This document shows, piece after piece, positions 6,996 to 17,700 of a DNA stretch of 64,000 nt. The notes under the pieces were generated by a model. The model searched no databases. It was not told the DNA's origin and was given only the letters and a program-made list of their open reading frames with translations. Position 1 is the stretch's first letter, and each line of letters starts with the position of its first letter. A program made the translations under genes and the position numbers. This DNA comes from UBA6244 sp963676875 (lineage in GTDB: Bacteria > Bacteroidota > Bacteroidia > Bacteroidales > F082), in the NCBI GenBank assembly GCA_963676875.1, contig OY781436.1, positions 3,100,001-3,164,000 on the forward strand. Reading direction: 5' to 3'.

Positions 6996-9206
6996 TTAAT
7001 ACTTAAAGGTGCGTGTGGCGGTATATGGGCCAATCTTCATCTCAGTCCAGTTGCCCTGGTCGTCGTAGGTAAACACACCTTCCCAAACTTGGGTGGCACC
7101 CAAATCAAAGCTATCGCTACTTACTTTGGCTCTTGGAACGCTACCCTGAGCAAAACTTTCGGTAAACCATTCTTTGATGTTCATCTTTTGTTGTACACTT
7201 ACTTTTCCTTTCATTTCAAATGTATATTGAATTTTGACGGGATTGCCGTGTTCGTCTGATTCAAGTACCGTGATGTCGCGGAGCATCCGGGTAGCGGAAA
7301 TATTTTGGACTTTTCCGTTGGCTTGCGACCAACCACTTCCAAAATCGGTGGACACATCGCCGTCCCAGGCCCATTTTTCGAACATACCTTTGTCGTTGAT
7401 TACGGCTTCAGTTGAAAAGTTGGAGTGGGTGTCTGTGCGTTTGGGGTCAATTCCATTGCTGCTCAAAATGTCTTTGAAGATAGCGTTGGCTTTAAAATAA
7501 TCGGAGCTCCCTACAAAGAAAATCCTGCCTTCCAAATCAACTTTCAGCTGTACAGTTTCACTGGATTTTTTATCTCCAAAAAAGCCGGTTCCTTTGGTGA
7601 TGTTTCTGGCAACACCTTTGGTCATGTCGCCCAGAGGCTCTTCAATCTGACGGAGGGTGCCACGGTGGGTATCGTTGCCACCGGCAAATACATTTCGTGA
7701 GTTGGGAGTTGACATCATGATGTACCGGCCATTGTCTTCGTTGAAGATGGGTTGAAGTTCACGGGTGACGATTTTTTCTTTGCTTCCATCATCCAACAGG
7801 GCTACCTGATCGGCTTCCAGTTCTTTGATGCGGCGATGTCTGTCAAATTTCACACGGTATTCAATGGGCTCCACGCCGTCTTTGGCCAGTTCCCCTTTCA
7901 TCGATTTGGGTTCGCCGGCAAAGTCATTCAAAGGCAGAAACTGGAACGGATAATCGATTTCGAAAAGCTGACACATGATGTCGTTAACGGCATAAAAATC
8001 AACAAAGCGTTTTAGGTCGCGGTTGATGGTGACAAATAGTTTTTCGTATTTTTTTACCCCTGCGGCGTAGTATTCCACAAAGTTGGCGATGTTGCGGTAG
8101 TTGTCGAATTTCTTGAAATCCTTCATGCCAATCACCAAGCCTTTTCGGTCTTCCTTGGGTAATTTTCCTTGCATCAACAGGTTCCACTTGGCCATTTCGT
8201 CGATGGTTTCAGCAATTTCTTCACCATATTTTTTGTAGGCCTCTTTGGCTTTTTCGGGTTGTTCGAGCCAGGCATAGCACACCGACAGGTTATGATAAGC
8301 TACCCAGCGACTTTTTTCGGTACAGTTGGGAAGTCCGGCCTCGATAATGTCCACAAACTCCTGAACCTGAGCTTTCTCCTCCTTGTTTAACAACAATCCT
8401 TTTTTGTTTTCAAAAACTTCTAGTGTAGGGCCAATAAGCTTTTTCGACTCCTTAATTTCTTTGATTACGCCTAGCTTGATAGGTGCGCTAAATTCACCAA
8501 ATCCAAATTTCCCAAATACATCTTCTCTCACCTTGTTGAATGCCACGTTGATGCCTACTTCTTCTTCCGTGCTCAGTCCTTCGGTTACTGTAACCGAACC
8601 GATAGCGCCTGGCTCCGGAGGTTGTTTGTAGTGCGACCATTTTTTTTCACCTTGGAGGATGCCAAAATCCTTTTCTGTCACCACCTCGCCCCGGGGCGTG
8701 GTAACCTTGTAGCGACAGTTGACATAATAAGGTACTTCATAATTTCCGTCTTTATCTGCGGTAACGGGTCTGCCGGCCATGGGACTGGGGTCCGGCTCGT
8801 TCAGGATGAAAATTTCCACGATAATGGGCCGATCGATTTCGGGCGTGGCGATAATGTAGTCGGGAATGAGTTTCCAACGGTCGAAACGACCTTCTTTATC
8901 TTTAAATTCATCAATGGCTTTGGAGGTGGCCGCTGCCGCGTCCATGGCTGAATTGGCTGTGTTGGCTACTGCGGTTCCCAGTGCTCCGAATTTGGAGCCA
9001 AAAGCAGAGTTTTCTTCCTTTTGCGCTTCCCTTTTTGCGTCAGCTAGGGCTTGGTCGTACGACAAATACACATCGCACATGGCGAATTTAACTCCTTGAG
9101 AAGGAGCTTGAAAATAAGAAATAGATTCAGGGCCTTTGATGGATTGAGCCCAAGTTGTGGTCATGCTGAAGATGCCTAGCACAACGATTAGTAAGATTTT
9201 TTTCAT
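6996..9206 (-). CDS. Large exported protein of unknown function
   Basis: 736 residues with a signal peptide (MKKILLIVVLGIFSM, cleavage near TWAQ). An Ala/Asn-rich helical patch follows (AVANTANSAMDAAAATSKAI, about residues 80-100), then beta-rich regions. A helical TPR-like segment lies near residues 290-345 (AYHNLSVCYAWLEQPEKAKEAYKKYGEE). The C-terminal 100 residues end in an antiparallel beta pattern (TFEMKGKVSVQQKMNIKEW). No T9SS sorting tail or lipobox is present, so it is probably periplasmic. No family recognised. A CCGGGAA-CCC-TTCCCGG hairpin sits at 9233-9249 in its leader. Confidence 0.75.
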   Translation of the reverse strand: MKKILLIVVLGIFSMTTTWAQSIKGPESISYFQAPSQGVKFAMCDVYLSYDQALADAKREAQKEENSAFGSKFGALGTAVANTANSAMDAAAATSKAIDEFKDKEGRFDRWKLIPDYIIATPEIDRPIIVEIFILNEPDPSPMAGRPVTADKDGNYEVPYYVNCRYKVTTPRGEVVTEKDFGILQGEKKWSHYKQPPEPGAIGSVTVTEGLSTEEEVGINVAFNKVREDVFGKFGFGEFSAPIKLGVIKEIKESKKLIGPTLEVFENKKGLLLNKEEKAQVQEFVDIIEAGLPNCTEKSRWVAYHNLSVCYAWLEQPEKAKEAYKKYGEEIAETIDEMAKWNLLMQGKLPKEDRKGLVIGMKDFKKFDNYRNIANFVEYYAAGVKKYEKLFVTINRDLKRFVDFYAVNDIMCQLFEIDYPFQFLPLNDFAGEPKSMKGELAKDGVEPIEYRVKFDRHRRIKELEADQVALLDDGSKEKIVTRELQPIFNEDNGRYIMMSTPNSRNVFAGGNDTHRGTLRQIEEPLGDMTKGVARNITKGTGFFGDKKSSETVQLKVDLEGRIFFVGSSDYFKANAIFKDILSSNGIDPKRTDTHSNFSTEAVINDKGMFEKWAWDGDVSTDFGSGWSQANGKVQNISATRMLRDITVLESDEHGNPVKIQYTFEMKGKVSVQQKMNIKEWFTESFAQGSVPRAKVSSDSFDLGATQVWEGVFTYDDQGNWTEMKIGPYTATRTFKY

Positions 9207-9232
9207 GGTAGAGCTTTTAATACGTTACTGAA

Positions 9233-9249
9233 CCGGGAACCCTTCCCGG
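9233..9249 (-). promoter_or_regulatory. GC-rich hairpin in the 5' leader
   Basis: The perfect 7-bp stem CCGGGAA/TTCCCGG with a 3-base loop lies 27 bases before the start codon of the gene ending at 6996. There is no T-run. The rest of 9250-9399 is AT-rich with no gene I can support. Confidence 0.35.
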
Positions 9250-9399
9250 AATCCCTTTTCTTGGTTCTTCGGAGAATTAGTAGTAATAAATTCTCATTTT
9301 TGAAAAAAAAGAAAAAGTTTTCGTTAATTAATTTGAATTGAAAAGCGAATTTAGGAATCTACCGTACTGCTTTGACAAGGAAATGCTCCTAAATGCTAA

Positions 9400-9588
9400 T
9401 TTATAACCCATATAGAGAGTGCTGTTGTTGGCAGATATTCAGCGAGTTACAAATCTGCAAAAATTCCTGATGGAATTAGCTTGGAAACAGTAGGCCGATA
9501 TAACCGCAATAAGCAGGTCAGATTTCAGAAAAAGCCCGGTAACTTTGATGAAATGGCTGATTTTGAATTCAAGAATATGGCATATTGA
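9400..9588 (+). pseudogene. Possible gene remnant (open frame without start)
   Basis: A stop-free frame of 62 codons follows a TAA at 9397-9399 and ends at TGA 9586-9588. It has no ATG near its beginning, but the encoded peptide has a protein-like composition (VGRYSASYKSAKIPDG, then ETVGRYNRNKQVRFQKKPG and DEMADFEFKNMAY). It would fit the C-terminal end of a lost gene. I do not recognise the family, and chance is not excluded. Confidence 0.3.
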
Positions 9589-9615
9589 TTGGAAGCCAGT
9601 CGCTTCGTCACTTCT

Positions 9616-11712
9616 TTACTTCCTGATCAATTTCCCCGACGTTACTTGCCTATTGGTTTGCAAGGTAAAAGTGTAGTATCCCGGAGAAAGTCCCTCGGTT
9701 TGCCATCTTTCCTGATGGGTTCCAGCTGAGCGAAAACCATCGATTTGGGCTATTTGGCTTCCTTGTGAATTGAAAATCTTAATTAGCACAAAATCATCGT
9801 GTGGCAAGGTGTATTCAATGATTGTGGAAGTCGTGGCCGGATTGGGATAGATTTTCAGGTGCAGGACGTTTGATGATTGGGCATGTGTCCTTTCATTAGT
9901 GCTTGTCAGGATGTCATCGCGATACCAAAGGCCAAATTGAGGATTTCCCACCAGGATTCTGCCATCGGCTATTTTTATTTGATTGATTCTGGTATGATTC
10001 CAGTTGGGGAACACAGGTAAATTATCCAGCAGATCAGTCCAGCTTTCGCCTTGATTCCAGGTCATTTTTATTCTGGGGTTAAAATTGTTGTCGCCGCCAA
10101 AAAGCATGGTGTCCCCTTTTATATCAACACACCGAATGCCAAGCCCCGGCTCGTTGAGTGGGATATTATTCCATGATTGTCCCAAATCCTGACTGTAGAA
10201 AACGCTGTCCCAAAATAGGTAGTAGGTTTCATTGTTCTTGGCCAAACGGCCATAACGATCGTAGATAGAAAAAGTTTGGCCGTAGTCATCGGAAAAGAAC
10301 AACTGTTCCGTGTAGAAAATATCGGGCACCAGGATGGTATTTTGAATGGCTTCCACAGTTTCTGAGTTTATCCATGAATAGAGCGGGTAAGATTCAAGCT
10401 TTGACCAAGATATGCTGTCGGAAGGTGAACGGTAAAATCCACCGCTTGATGATATATAGTAGTATTGAGGTGTTATGCTGAGGTGAGTTAATCTGGGGTT
10501 ATACGTGCCTTCCAAGTTTTCTGAATGTGAAGTCCAGGTCAATCCCTGGTCTCTGGAAATTCTGAATTCGTGTGGCGCAATCATATAAAAGACCGTGTCG
10601 GTGGTAATGATTTGAAATCCATAACCGGTTTCGTTTTTTGTAAAATGGATTCCTCCGTCATCGGACACGAACAGTTCATTGCTTCCTGCGGCATAAATTT
10701 TTCCGTCATGCACGTCGATGGAGGTAATTTCGCGAAAGGTCAACCCCTCATCATATTCTGTCCAAATGCCATTACTATCCAGCGAAAAGGCTCCTTGGTC
10801 GGTAGTACAATACAAGTTATCGTCATGGGTTAAAAATTGAATCACATTTTTCGAGCCATCGGTAGTTGCGCTCCAACTCGAATCTGCTTCATTAAATTTG
10901 AACCCCGGATAGCTATCTTTGCCACAATATATTTCTCCTTGAAAATTTATTAAGTCACGGTGTTGAGCAAACCGTGGCAGGTTGTAGGTGGTTTCTTCCC
11001 ATCGATTTACATCAGGGTTAAACCTAAAAAGGGTGCTTTCACTATAAGGTGCACTTATGCCACGAAGTACTGTCCAGAAATGGCCGTTCATGTATTTCAT
11101 TTGTTGTACCTCTGCATAGGGTTGGTCAAATAAACCGCTGGTAACCAATGAATCCCAGGTATCGCCATAGTCGCTTGAGAAATATAGTCGATGTGTTGTG
11201 TCGTCATCATAGCCATGCATGTACAGTAGGCTGTCGTCAGTTAGTACGTTCCATATGGGTATTTGTGTAAGAAAGTTAATGGTCTGGGAAGTAGTGCCAT
11301 AGTCGAAAGACCGTTTTATGGGCTGAGACAAGTGGAAAAAAACAACCGTGTCGATGGTGATCAAGTCCCAGCTATTTCCCAAGGCATAGGCATTTTCCCA
11401 AGTTTGTCCCTCATCAAAACTCCTGATGACATAATCGTTATAGTAGGAACTATAAGCAAAAACGCAATGGCCGGCCTTAGCTAGTTTTTGATAATTGTTA
11501 GTAAAATAGGTTGGTTGCCATTGCCCGTGGTCGGTTTTGGAAAATATACCTCGGTCTCCACAAATCGCCACCAGCGTAGTATCCACGCTTACCATACTTT
11601 TTAGTTTTCCACCGTCAATTCCGGTGGCCATGGTCCATTGTGCATGTGAAATGCAGGGAGCGAACAGAAGTATGAACAAGAGTAAACCGGCCGATATGTT
11701 GAGCGTTTTCAT
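9616..11712 (-). CDS. T9SS-secreted Asp-box (BNR-like) repeat protein
   Basis: 698 residues from the ATG at 11712, where a signal peptide begins (MKTLNISAGLLLFILL, cleavage near SHAQ); the 41 codons upstream in frame do not look translated. Repeated Asp-boxes are visible (SFDEGQTWENA, SSDYGDTWDS, SRDQGLTWTS, SQDLGQSWNN, TWNQGESWTD), so a sialidase/VPS10-type beta-propeller is expected. The last 80 residues are a type A T9SS sorting domain (IYPNPATTSTIIEYTLP..., SPGYYTFTL..., SGKLIRK). It should be exported and anchored or released at the surface. No catalytic set is visible; the substrate is unknown. Confidence 0.9.
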   Translation of the reverse strand: MKTLNISAGLLLFILLFAPCISHAQWTMATGIDGGKLKSMVSVDTTLVAICGDRGIFSKTDHGQWQPTYFTNNYQKLAKAGHCVFAYSSYYNDYVIRSFDEGQTWENAYALGNSWDLITIDTVVFFHLSQPIKRSFDYGTTSQTINFLTQIPIWNVLTDDSLLYMHGYDDDTTHRLYFSSDYGDTWDSLVTSGLFDQPYAEVQQMKYMNGHFWTVLRGISAPYSESTLFRFNPDVNRWEETTYNLPRFAQHRDLINFQGEIYCGKDSYPGFKFNEADSSWSATTDGSKNVIQFLTHDDNLYCTTDQGAFSLDSNGIWTEYDEGLTFREITSIDVHDGKIYAAGSNELFVSDDGGIHFTKNETGYGFQIITTDTVFYMIAPHEFRISRDQGLTWTSHSENLEGTYNPRLTHLSITPQYYYISSSGGFYRSPSDSISWSKLESYPLYSWINSETVEAIQNTILVPDIFYTEQLFFSDDYGQTFSIYDRYGRLAKNNETYYLFWDSVFYSQDLGQSWNNIPLNEPGLGIRCVDIKGDTMLFGGDNNFNPRIKMTWNQGESWTDLLDNLPVFPNWNHTRINQIKIADGRILVGNPQFGLWYRDDILTSTNERTHAQSSNVLHLKIYPNPATTSTIIEYTLPHDDFVLIKIFNSQGSQIAQIDGFRSAGTHQERWQTEGLSPGYYTFTLQTNRQVTSGKLIRK

Positions 11713-11832
11713 CGAATGTAGTTTGATGGAGAAAAATACATAATAAAACCGAGAAATAGTTTGTTCAAACAAAAAACAACACCGTTTATTTACACGGTTG
11801 GTGATAAATGGAGAAAATAGTGTTTGACCTGT

Positions 11833-13468
11833 CACCCCACCACCTCCCGATTACTATCCGGGACCTCCTCCAAGGGGAGGAGTGATAAATAATTCATAAT
11901 TAACGTGTTATGCTGTATTATTCGAGGGTTGATCGCCTTTCCATTTGGGGTCATCCAGAAAGGCTTCGGGAGGGATAGGGGTATATCAGGCGGCATCTCT
12001 TCTTGGGGAGTCCGAAGATTTTCGAGAGAGGTAGGGATTCATTTGGCTATATTTCGGTTTCGGTAAAACTGAAAGAAAAGAAAAATTATTTGATTCGTTA
12101 CCCCACCTCCCTGCTCCTCCCCCAAGGGGATGAGTGATAAATTATTCATAATTAACGTGATATGCTGTTTTATTCGAGGGTTGATCGCCTTTCCCCTTGG
12201 GGGAAAGGTAAGGGATAGGGGTATATAAGGCATCTCTTCTTGGGGAGTCCGAAGATTTTCGAGAGAGGTAGGGATTCATTTGGCTATATTTCGGTTTCGG
12301 TAAAATTGAAAGAAAAGAAAAATTATTTGATTCGTTACCCCACCTCCCTGCTCCTCCCCCAAGGGTAGGAGTGATAAATAATTCATAATTAACGTGATAT
12401 GCTGTTTTATTCGAGGGTTGATCGCCTTTCCCCTTGGGGTCATCCCGAAAGGCTTCGGGAGGGATAGGGGTATATCAGGCGGCATCTCTTCTTGGGGAGT
12501 CCCATAAATTTTCGAGAGAGAAAGGGATTCATTTGGCTATATTTCGGTTTCGGTAAAACTGAAAGAAAAGAAAAATTATTTGATTCGTTACCCCACCTCC
12601 CTGCTCCTCCCCCAAGGGGATGAGTGATAAATTATTCATAATTAACGTGTTATGCTGTATTATTCGAGGATTGATCGCCTTTCCCCTTGGGGGAAAGGTA
12701 AGGGATAGGGGTATATAAGGCATCTCTTCATGGGCGAGTCCCGAAAATTTTCGAGAGAGATAGGGATTCATTTGGCTATATTTCGGTAAAATTGAAAGAA
12801 AAGAAAAATTATTTGATTCGTTACCCCACCTCCCTGCTCCTCCCCCAAGGGGAGGAGTGATAATTAATAGATAATTAACGTGTTATGCTGTATTATTCGA
12901 GGATTGATCGCCTTTCCCCTTGGGGTCATCCCGAAAGGCTTCGGGAGGGATAGGGGTATATCAGGCGGCACCTCTTCTTGGGATGTCCCGAAAATTTTCG
13001 AGAGAGATAGGGATTCATTTGGCTATATTTCGGTTTCGGTAAAACTGAAAGAAAAGAAAAATTATTTGATTCGTTACCCCACCTCCCTGCTCCTCCCCCA
13101 AGGGGAGGAGTGATAAATAATTCATAATTAACGTGATATGCTGTTTTATTCGAGGGTTGATCGCCTTTCCCCTTGGGGGAAAGGTAAGGGATAGGGGTAT
13201 ATAAGGCATCTCTTCTTGGGGAGTCCGAAGATTTTCGAGAGAGATAGGGATTCATTTGGCTATATTTCGGTAAAATTGAAAGAAAAGAAAAATTATTTGA
13301 TTCGTTACCCCACCTCCCTGCTCCTCCCCCAAGGGGGGGTGATAAATTATTCATAATTAACGTGTTATGCTGTATTATTCGAGGATTGATCGCCTTTCCC
13401 CTTGGGGGAAAGGTAAGGGATAGGGGTATATAAGGCACCTCTTCTTGGGGTTATCCCGAAGATTTTCC
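11833..13468. repeat. Seven-copy tandem array of a ~240-bp unit
   Basis: The marker AATTAACGTG(A/T)TATGCTG recurs near 11900, 12151, 12389, 12641, 12874, 13128 and 13357. Units alternate between a longer form (with CCCGAAAGGCTTCGGG) and a shorter form (CCCTTGGGGGAAAGG), in the order A B A B A B B, so the true period is a dimer of about 485 bp. Each unit holds several GC-rich hairpins (CTCCTCCCC/GGGGAGGAG, CCTTTCCCC/GGGGAAAGG). Recurrent minus-strand ORFs of 64-80 codons across the array are not credible genes. The array lies between the 5' end of the Asp-box gene and the 3' end of the DHODH-like gene. Confidence 0.9.
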
Positions 13469-13499
13469 GGTATTATACCGAATACAATATGTAGTGCAT

Positions 13500-13532
13500 A
13501 AAAAAAGCCATCGCGTTCAGCAATGGCTTTTT
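13500..13532 (-). terminator. Terminator of the DHODH-like gene
   Basis: On the minus strand, AAAAAGCCAT and ATGGCTTTTT form a 10-bp stem with an 11-base loop and run into seven T residues. It starts 20 bases past the stop codon. Confidence 0.85.
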
Positions 13533-13551
13533 GTGAAATAAGGTACGATAA

Positions 13552-14562
13552 TTATATGGGGAAGTTCTTGAAAATCTGTTTCGATTTCATCAGAATGTCC
13601 ACATATTGTGCTCTGCGATAGGCAAATGGGTCTTTGATATTCTTTTTGCTCATACGTCCACGGAATTCGCCCAGGTCGTTGTATTGCTTGTTGGCCATCC
13701 AGATTTCCATGTCTTCGAGCATTTTGGTAATTTGCGAAGGACCATGTTTGTAAATGGTGCTTACCACCTGTACCACATTGGCTCCTGCCAGAATCATTTT
13801 AATAACGTCCTCACCGGTAAAAATACCACGGTTGGCACACAGGTCGGCTTCTACATTGTCGTAAAGCATACCAACGTAGCGCAGTGGAAGACGTGATTCA
13901 TGCTCGGTGCTCAGGTTGTAGGGGAAGGTCATTTCTTCCATCTCGATGTTGATGTCGGGTTGGAAAAGTTTGTTGAACAACACAAAACCGTTGGCTCCTT
14001 TTTTGTCCATTTCTTTTACAGTATACAAGGGGTTGGTATAAAAGGGGCTTAATTTCACGCTCACGGGAATTTTTACTGCATTTTTCACGCCTTCGATGGT
14101 GTCGAGTTCTTCGTTCAGAATGGAACGACCTTCCATGTCGAAGTCACGGGGATTGTTGTAAAAGTTCAATTCGATGGCATCGGCTCCTGCTTCTTCCAGT
14201 TTTTTGGCATATTCGTACCAAGTATCGTCATACACACAATTGAGGCTGGCAATCATGGGAATGTTCACCGCTTTGCGGGCTTCCTTGAAATTCATCAGAA
14301 ATTCTTCGGGACCTGCTTCATAGATGTCCGAGGGGAAAATGCTGGTCATTTCTGCATTTCTGTCGTCATAATCAGTTAGATCCTGATCCAACTCCAGATT
14401 CTCCAGATGGATTTGCTCTTCAAAAAGTGATTTATAAACGATGGCGGCCGCACCGGCGGCTTCAAGTTTTTTAAGGATTGATAAGTCGGTAACAAGGTTG
14501 CTTGCGCCAACAATTATCGGATTTTTAAGTTTTAGTCCTAAGTAGGTTGTTGAAAGATCCAT
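13552..14562 (-). CDS. Dihydroorotate dehydrogenase-like flavoprotein
   Basis: A 336-residue TIM-barrel oxidoreductase of the dihydroorotate dehydrogenase superfamily. N-terminal LGLKLKNPIIVGASN is the phosphate/FMN-side start of the barrel; IPMIASLNC, IPVSVKLSPF and GANVVQVVSTIYKHG are the expected strands, with the FMN phosphate-binding end at the last. It lacks the usual PyrD active-site loop with its catalytic Cys/Ser and is probably not the pyrimidine enzyme. It is divergently placed from the PFOR gene, so a role with ferredoxin-linked metabolism is possible (inference). Confidence 0.85.
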   Translation of the reverse strand: MDLSTTYLGLKLKNPIIVGASNLVTDLSILKKLEAAGAAAIVYKSLFEEQIHLENLELDQDLTDYDDRNAEMTSIFPSDIYEAGPEEFLMNFKEARKAVNIPMIASLNCVYDDTWYEYAKKLEEAGADAIELNFYNNPRDFDMEGRSILNEELDTIEGVKNAVKIPVSVKLSPFYTNPLYTVKEMDKKGANGFVLFNKLFQPDINIEMEEMTFPYNLSTEHESRLPLRYVGMLYDNVEADLCANRGIFTGEDVIKMILAGANVVQVVSTIYKHGPSQITKMLEDMEIWMANKQYNDLGEFRGRMSKKNIKDPFAYRRAQYVDILMKSKQIFKNFPI

Positions 14563-14771
14563 ATCTAATTTATTTAGGGTGTCTTTTGAAGGGGTAAAAT
14601 TACTGTTTTTTCATTTTACAACGTATGCAGTCGCAATCTATATTCATTTTAAATAGGCGTTTGGCTTGAACTATTTAGCTTGAAAAGGGGATACCTCATA
14701 ATTGAAATGAGTAATTTCGCACAAAATTTCAAAATCGATTACCAACTAGTTTTTTCTAATTATTATAAGCT

Positions 14772-17700
14772 ATGAAAGAGAAGAAAAAATTCATTACCTG
14801 TGAAGGAAACTATGCTGCTGCGTATATTGCCTATATGTTCAGCGAAGTAGCTGCCATCTACCCCATTACCCCATCGTCCGATATGGCCGAATATGTCGAT
14901 CAATGGTCGGCCAACGGTAAAAAGAATATTTTCGGTGAAACCGTAAAAGTTTCCGAAATGCAATCAGAAGGCGGTGCTTCGGGTGCTGTGCATGGTTCGT
15001 TGCAGGCCGGCGCGTTAACCAGTACCTTTACTGCCTCGCAGGGTTTGTTGCTGATGATTCCAAATATGTACAAAATTTCGGGTGAGTTGCTCCCCGGTGT
15101 TTTTCACGTCAGTGCCCGTAGTCTTGCTGCTCAAGCGCTTTCCATTTTTGGTGACCACAGCGATGTGATGAGTACCCGTCAAACCGGTTTTGCCATGCTT
15201 GCTACCAGCAGTGCCCAGGAAATTATGGACATCGCCGGTGTTGCTCACCTGGCAGCCATCAAGTCAAGGGTGCCTTTCCTGCACTTCTTCGATGGTTTCA
15301 GAACTTCACATGAGCTCCAAAAAGTGGAAGCCATGGATCAGGACGCCATTGCCAAGTTGGTTGATTACGAGGCTCTACAGGAATACCGCGACAGAGCACT
15401 TAACCCTGAGCATCCCGTAACACGCGGAACTGCTCAAAACCCGGATATTTACTTCCAGGCCCGTGAAGCTTCTTCGAAATTCTACACCCAAATTCCTGAC
15501 CTGGTGGAAGAATATATGCAGGAGCTGCAAAAAATCACCGGTCGCGAATACCACCCATTTACCTATTATGGTGCACCGGATGCCGAAAATATTATCGTGG
15601 CTATGGGTTCTATTACCGAAGTAATTAAAGAGGTGGTAGATTACAAGCTGGCAAAAGGCGAAAAAGTTGGTGTAATCACCGTTCACTTGTATCGTCCTTT
15701 TTCAGAAAAATATTTCATGAAAGTTTGTCCTAAATCGGTAAAACGTATTGCCGTTCTTGATCGTACCAAAGAAATTGGTGCCAATGGCGAACCTTTGTAC
15801 ATGGATGTAAAAGACCTTTTTTATGGTAAGGAAAATATGCCTATGATTGTAGGTGGTCGCTACGGATTAAGTTCCAAAGATACCACTCCTGCCATGATGA
15901 TTTCTGTTTATGACAACCTGGCTGCAGCAGAACCAAAAAATCAGTTTACGGTTGGAATCGTAGACGATGTAATGCATACTTCATTGCCTTTGCTTCCCGA
16001 AATTAATGTAGCTCCCAAAGGTACTTTCGCAGCTAAATTTTATGGCTTAGGTGCCGATGGTACAGTTGGTGCCAACAAAAACTCCATTAAAATTATTGGA
16101 GATAGTACGGATAAATACTGTCAGGCTTATTTTGCTTACGATTCAAAGAAATCGGGTGGTATTACTGTTTCTCACCTTCGTTTTGGTGATTTGCCCATCC
16201 GTTCACACTACTTGGTTAACACGCCGGATTTTGTAGCTTGTCATGTTCCTGCTTATTTGGAAAAATATGATATGTTGGCAGGTTTGAAAGATGGTGGAAC
16301 ATTTTTGCTGAACAGTATCTGGGATGCTGAAGAAACCAAAAACCGTCTTCCCAATAGCATTAAAAAATACCTTGCCGACCACCATATCAGCATGTATATC
16401 ATTAACGCTACCAAAATTGCCGAGGAAATTGGTCTGGGTAACCGCACCAATACCATCATGCAATCGGCTTTCTTTAAGGTGTCGGAAGTAATTCCTTACG
16501 AAGATGCCGTTGAAGAAATGAAAAAGGCCATCCGTAAATCATACGGTCGTAAAGGGGAAGAAATCGTTAACATGAACTACGCTGCAGTAGATGCCGGCGA
16601 CGATTTGGAAAAAATCGAAATTCCAGCTGAATGGTCTTCTCTTACTCCAGAAGTTAAAACTGTTGATGAAAAGCTGCCTGAATTTATTCGCAATGTGGTA
16701 GACCCAATCAACTTACAAAAAGGCGACAGTCTGCCGGTTAGCGCATTCAATGGCCGTGAAGATGGTACTTTCCCCAATGGAACTACTGCTTTTGAAAAAC
16801 GTGGTATCGCTGTCAATGTCCCAGAATGGGTAGAAGAAAATTGTATTCAGTGTAACCAATGTGCTTACGTTTGTCCTCACGCTGCCATTCGTCCCTTCCT
16901 GCTCACCGATGAAGAAGTGGCCAATGCACCCGAAGGAACTAAAGTTATCAATGGTTTGGCCGGACTTAAAGCTTACAAATACCGCATTCAGGTAAGTGCA
17001 CTCGACTGTACCGGTTGTGAGGCTTGTGTGGAAGTTTGTCCTTCCAAAGTGAAATCACTGGTGATGAAACCCATTGGAACACAATCGGATGAAATCGATC
17101 GCTGGACCTATATGAACGACGTAGTTGGATACAAAGACAACGTGGTTGATAAAAATCAAACTGTTAAGAATAGCCAGTTTGCCCAACCTCTGTTCGAGTT
17201 CTCCGGAGCTTGTGCCGGTTGTGGTGAAACTCCTTATATCAAAACCATCACCCAGTTGTTTGGCGATCGCATGATGGTGGCTAATGCAACGGGATGTTCG
17301 TCCATTTATGGTGGATCCGCACCTTCCACACCTTATTGTGCCGATCAAAAGACAGGTCACGGACCTGCTTGGGCTAACTCATTGTTCGAAGACAATGCTG
17401 AATTTGGTTTTGGTATGGCCGTTGCCACAGAAAAGATGCGCGAGCGTTTGGCTGATCGCATGACCCAGGCACTTGAAAAAGATTTCTCAGCAGAATCAAA
17501 AGAAGCCATGACCGAATGGTTGGAAGGTAAAGATAACGCTTCAAAATCTGTATTGGCCTCTGCCAAAGTGGTTGCTGCGCTCGCAAACGAAACGGATCCG
17601 TTGGCTAAGGAGATGCTCAATATCAAACACTATCTGGTGAAAAAATCACAGTGGATATTTGGTGGCGACGGTTGGGCCTACGACATTGGATATGGTGGCC

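Noticed and set aside
12039..13438. Recurring minus-strand ORFs of 64-170 codons in the tandem array
   Set aside because: Near-identical peptides arise because the DNA unit repeats; unit lengths are not a multiple of three and there is no constraint or start signal.
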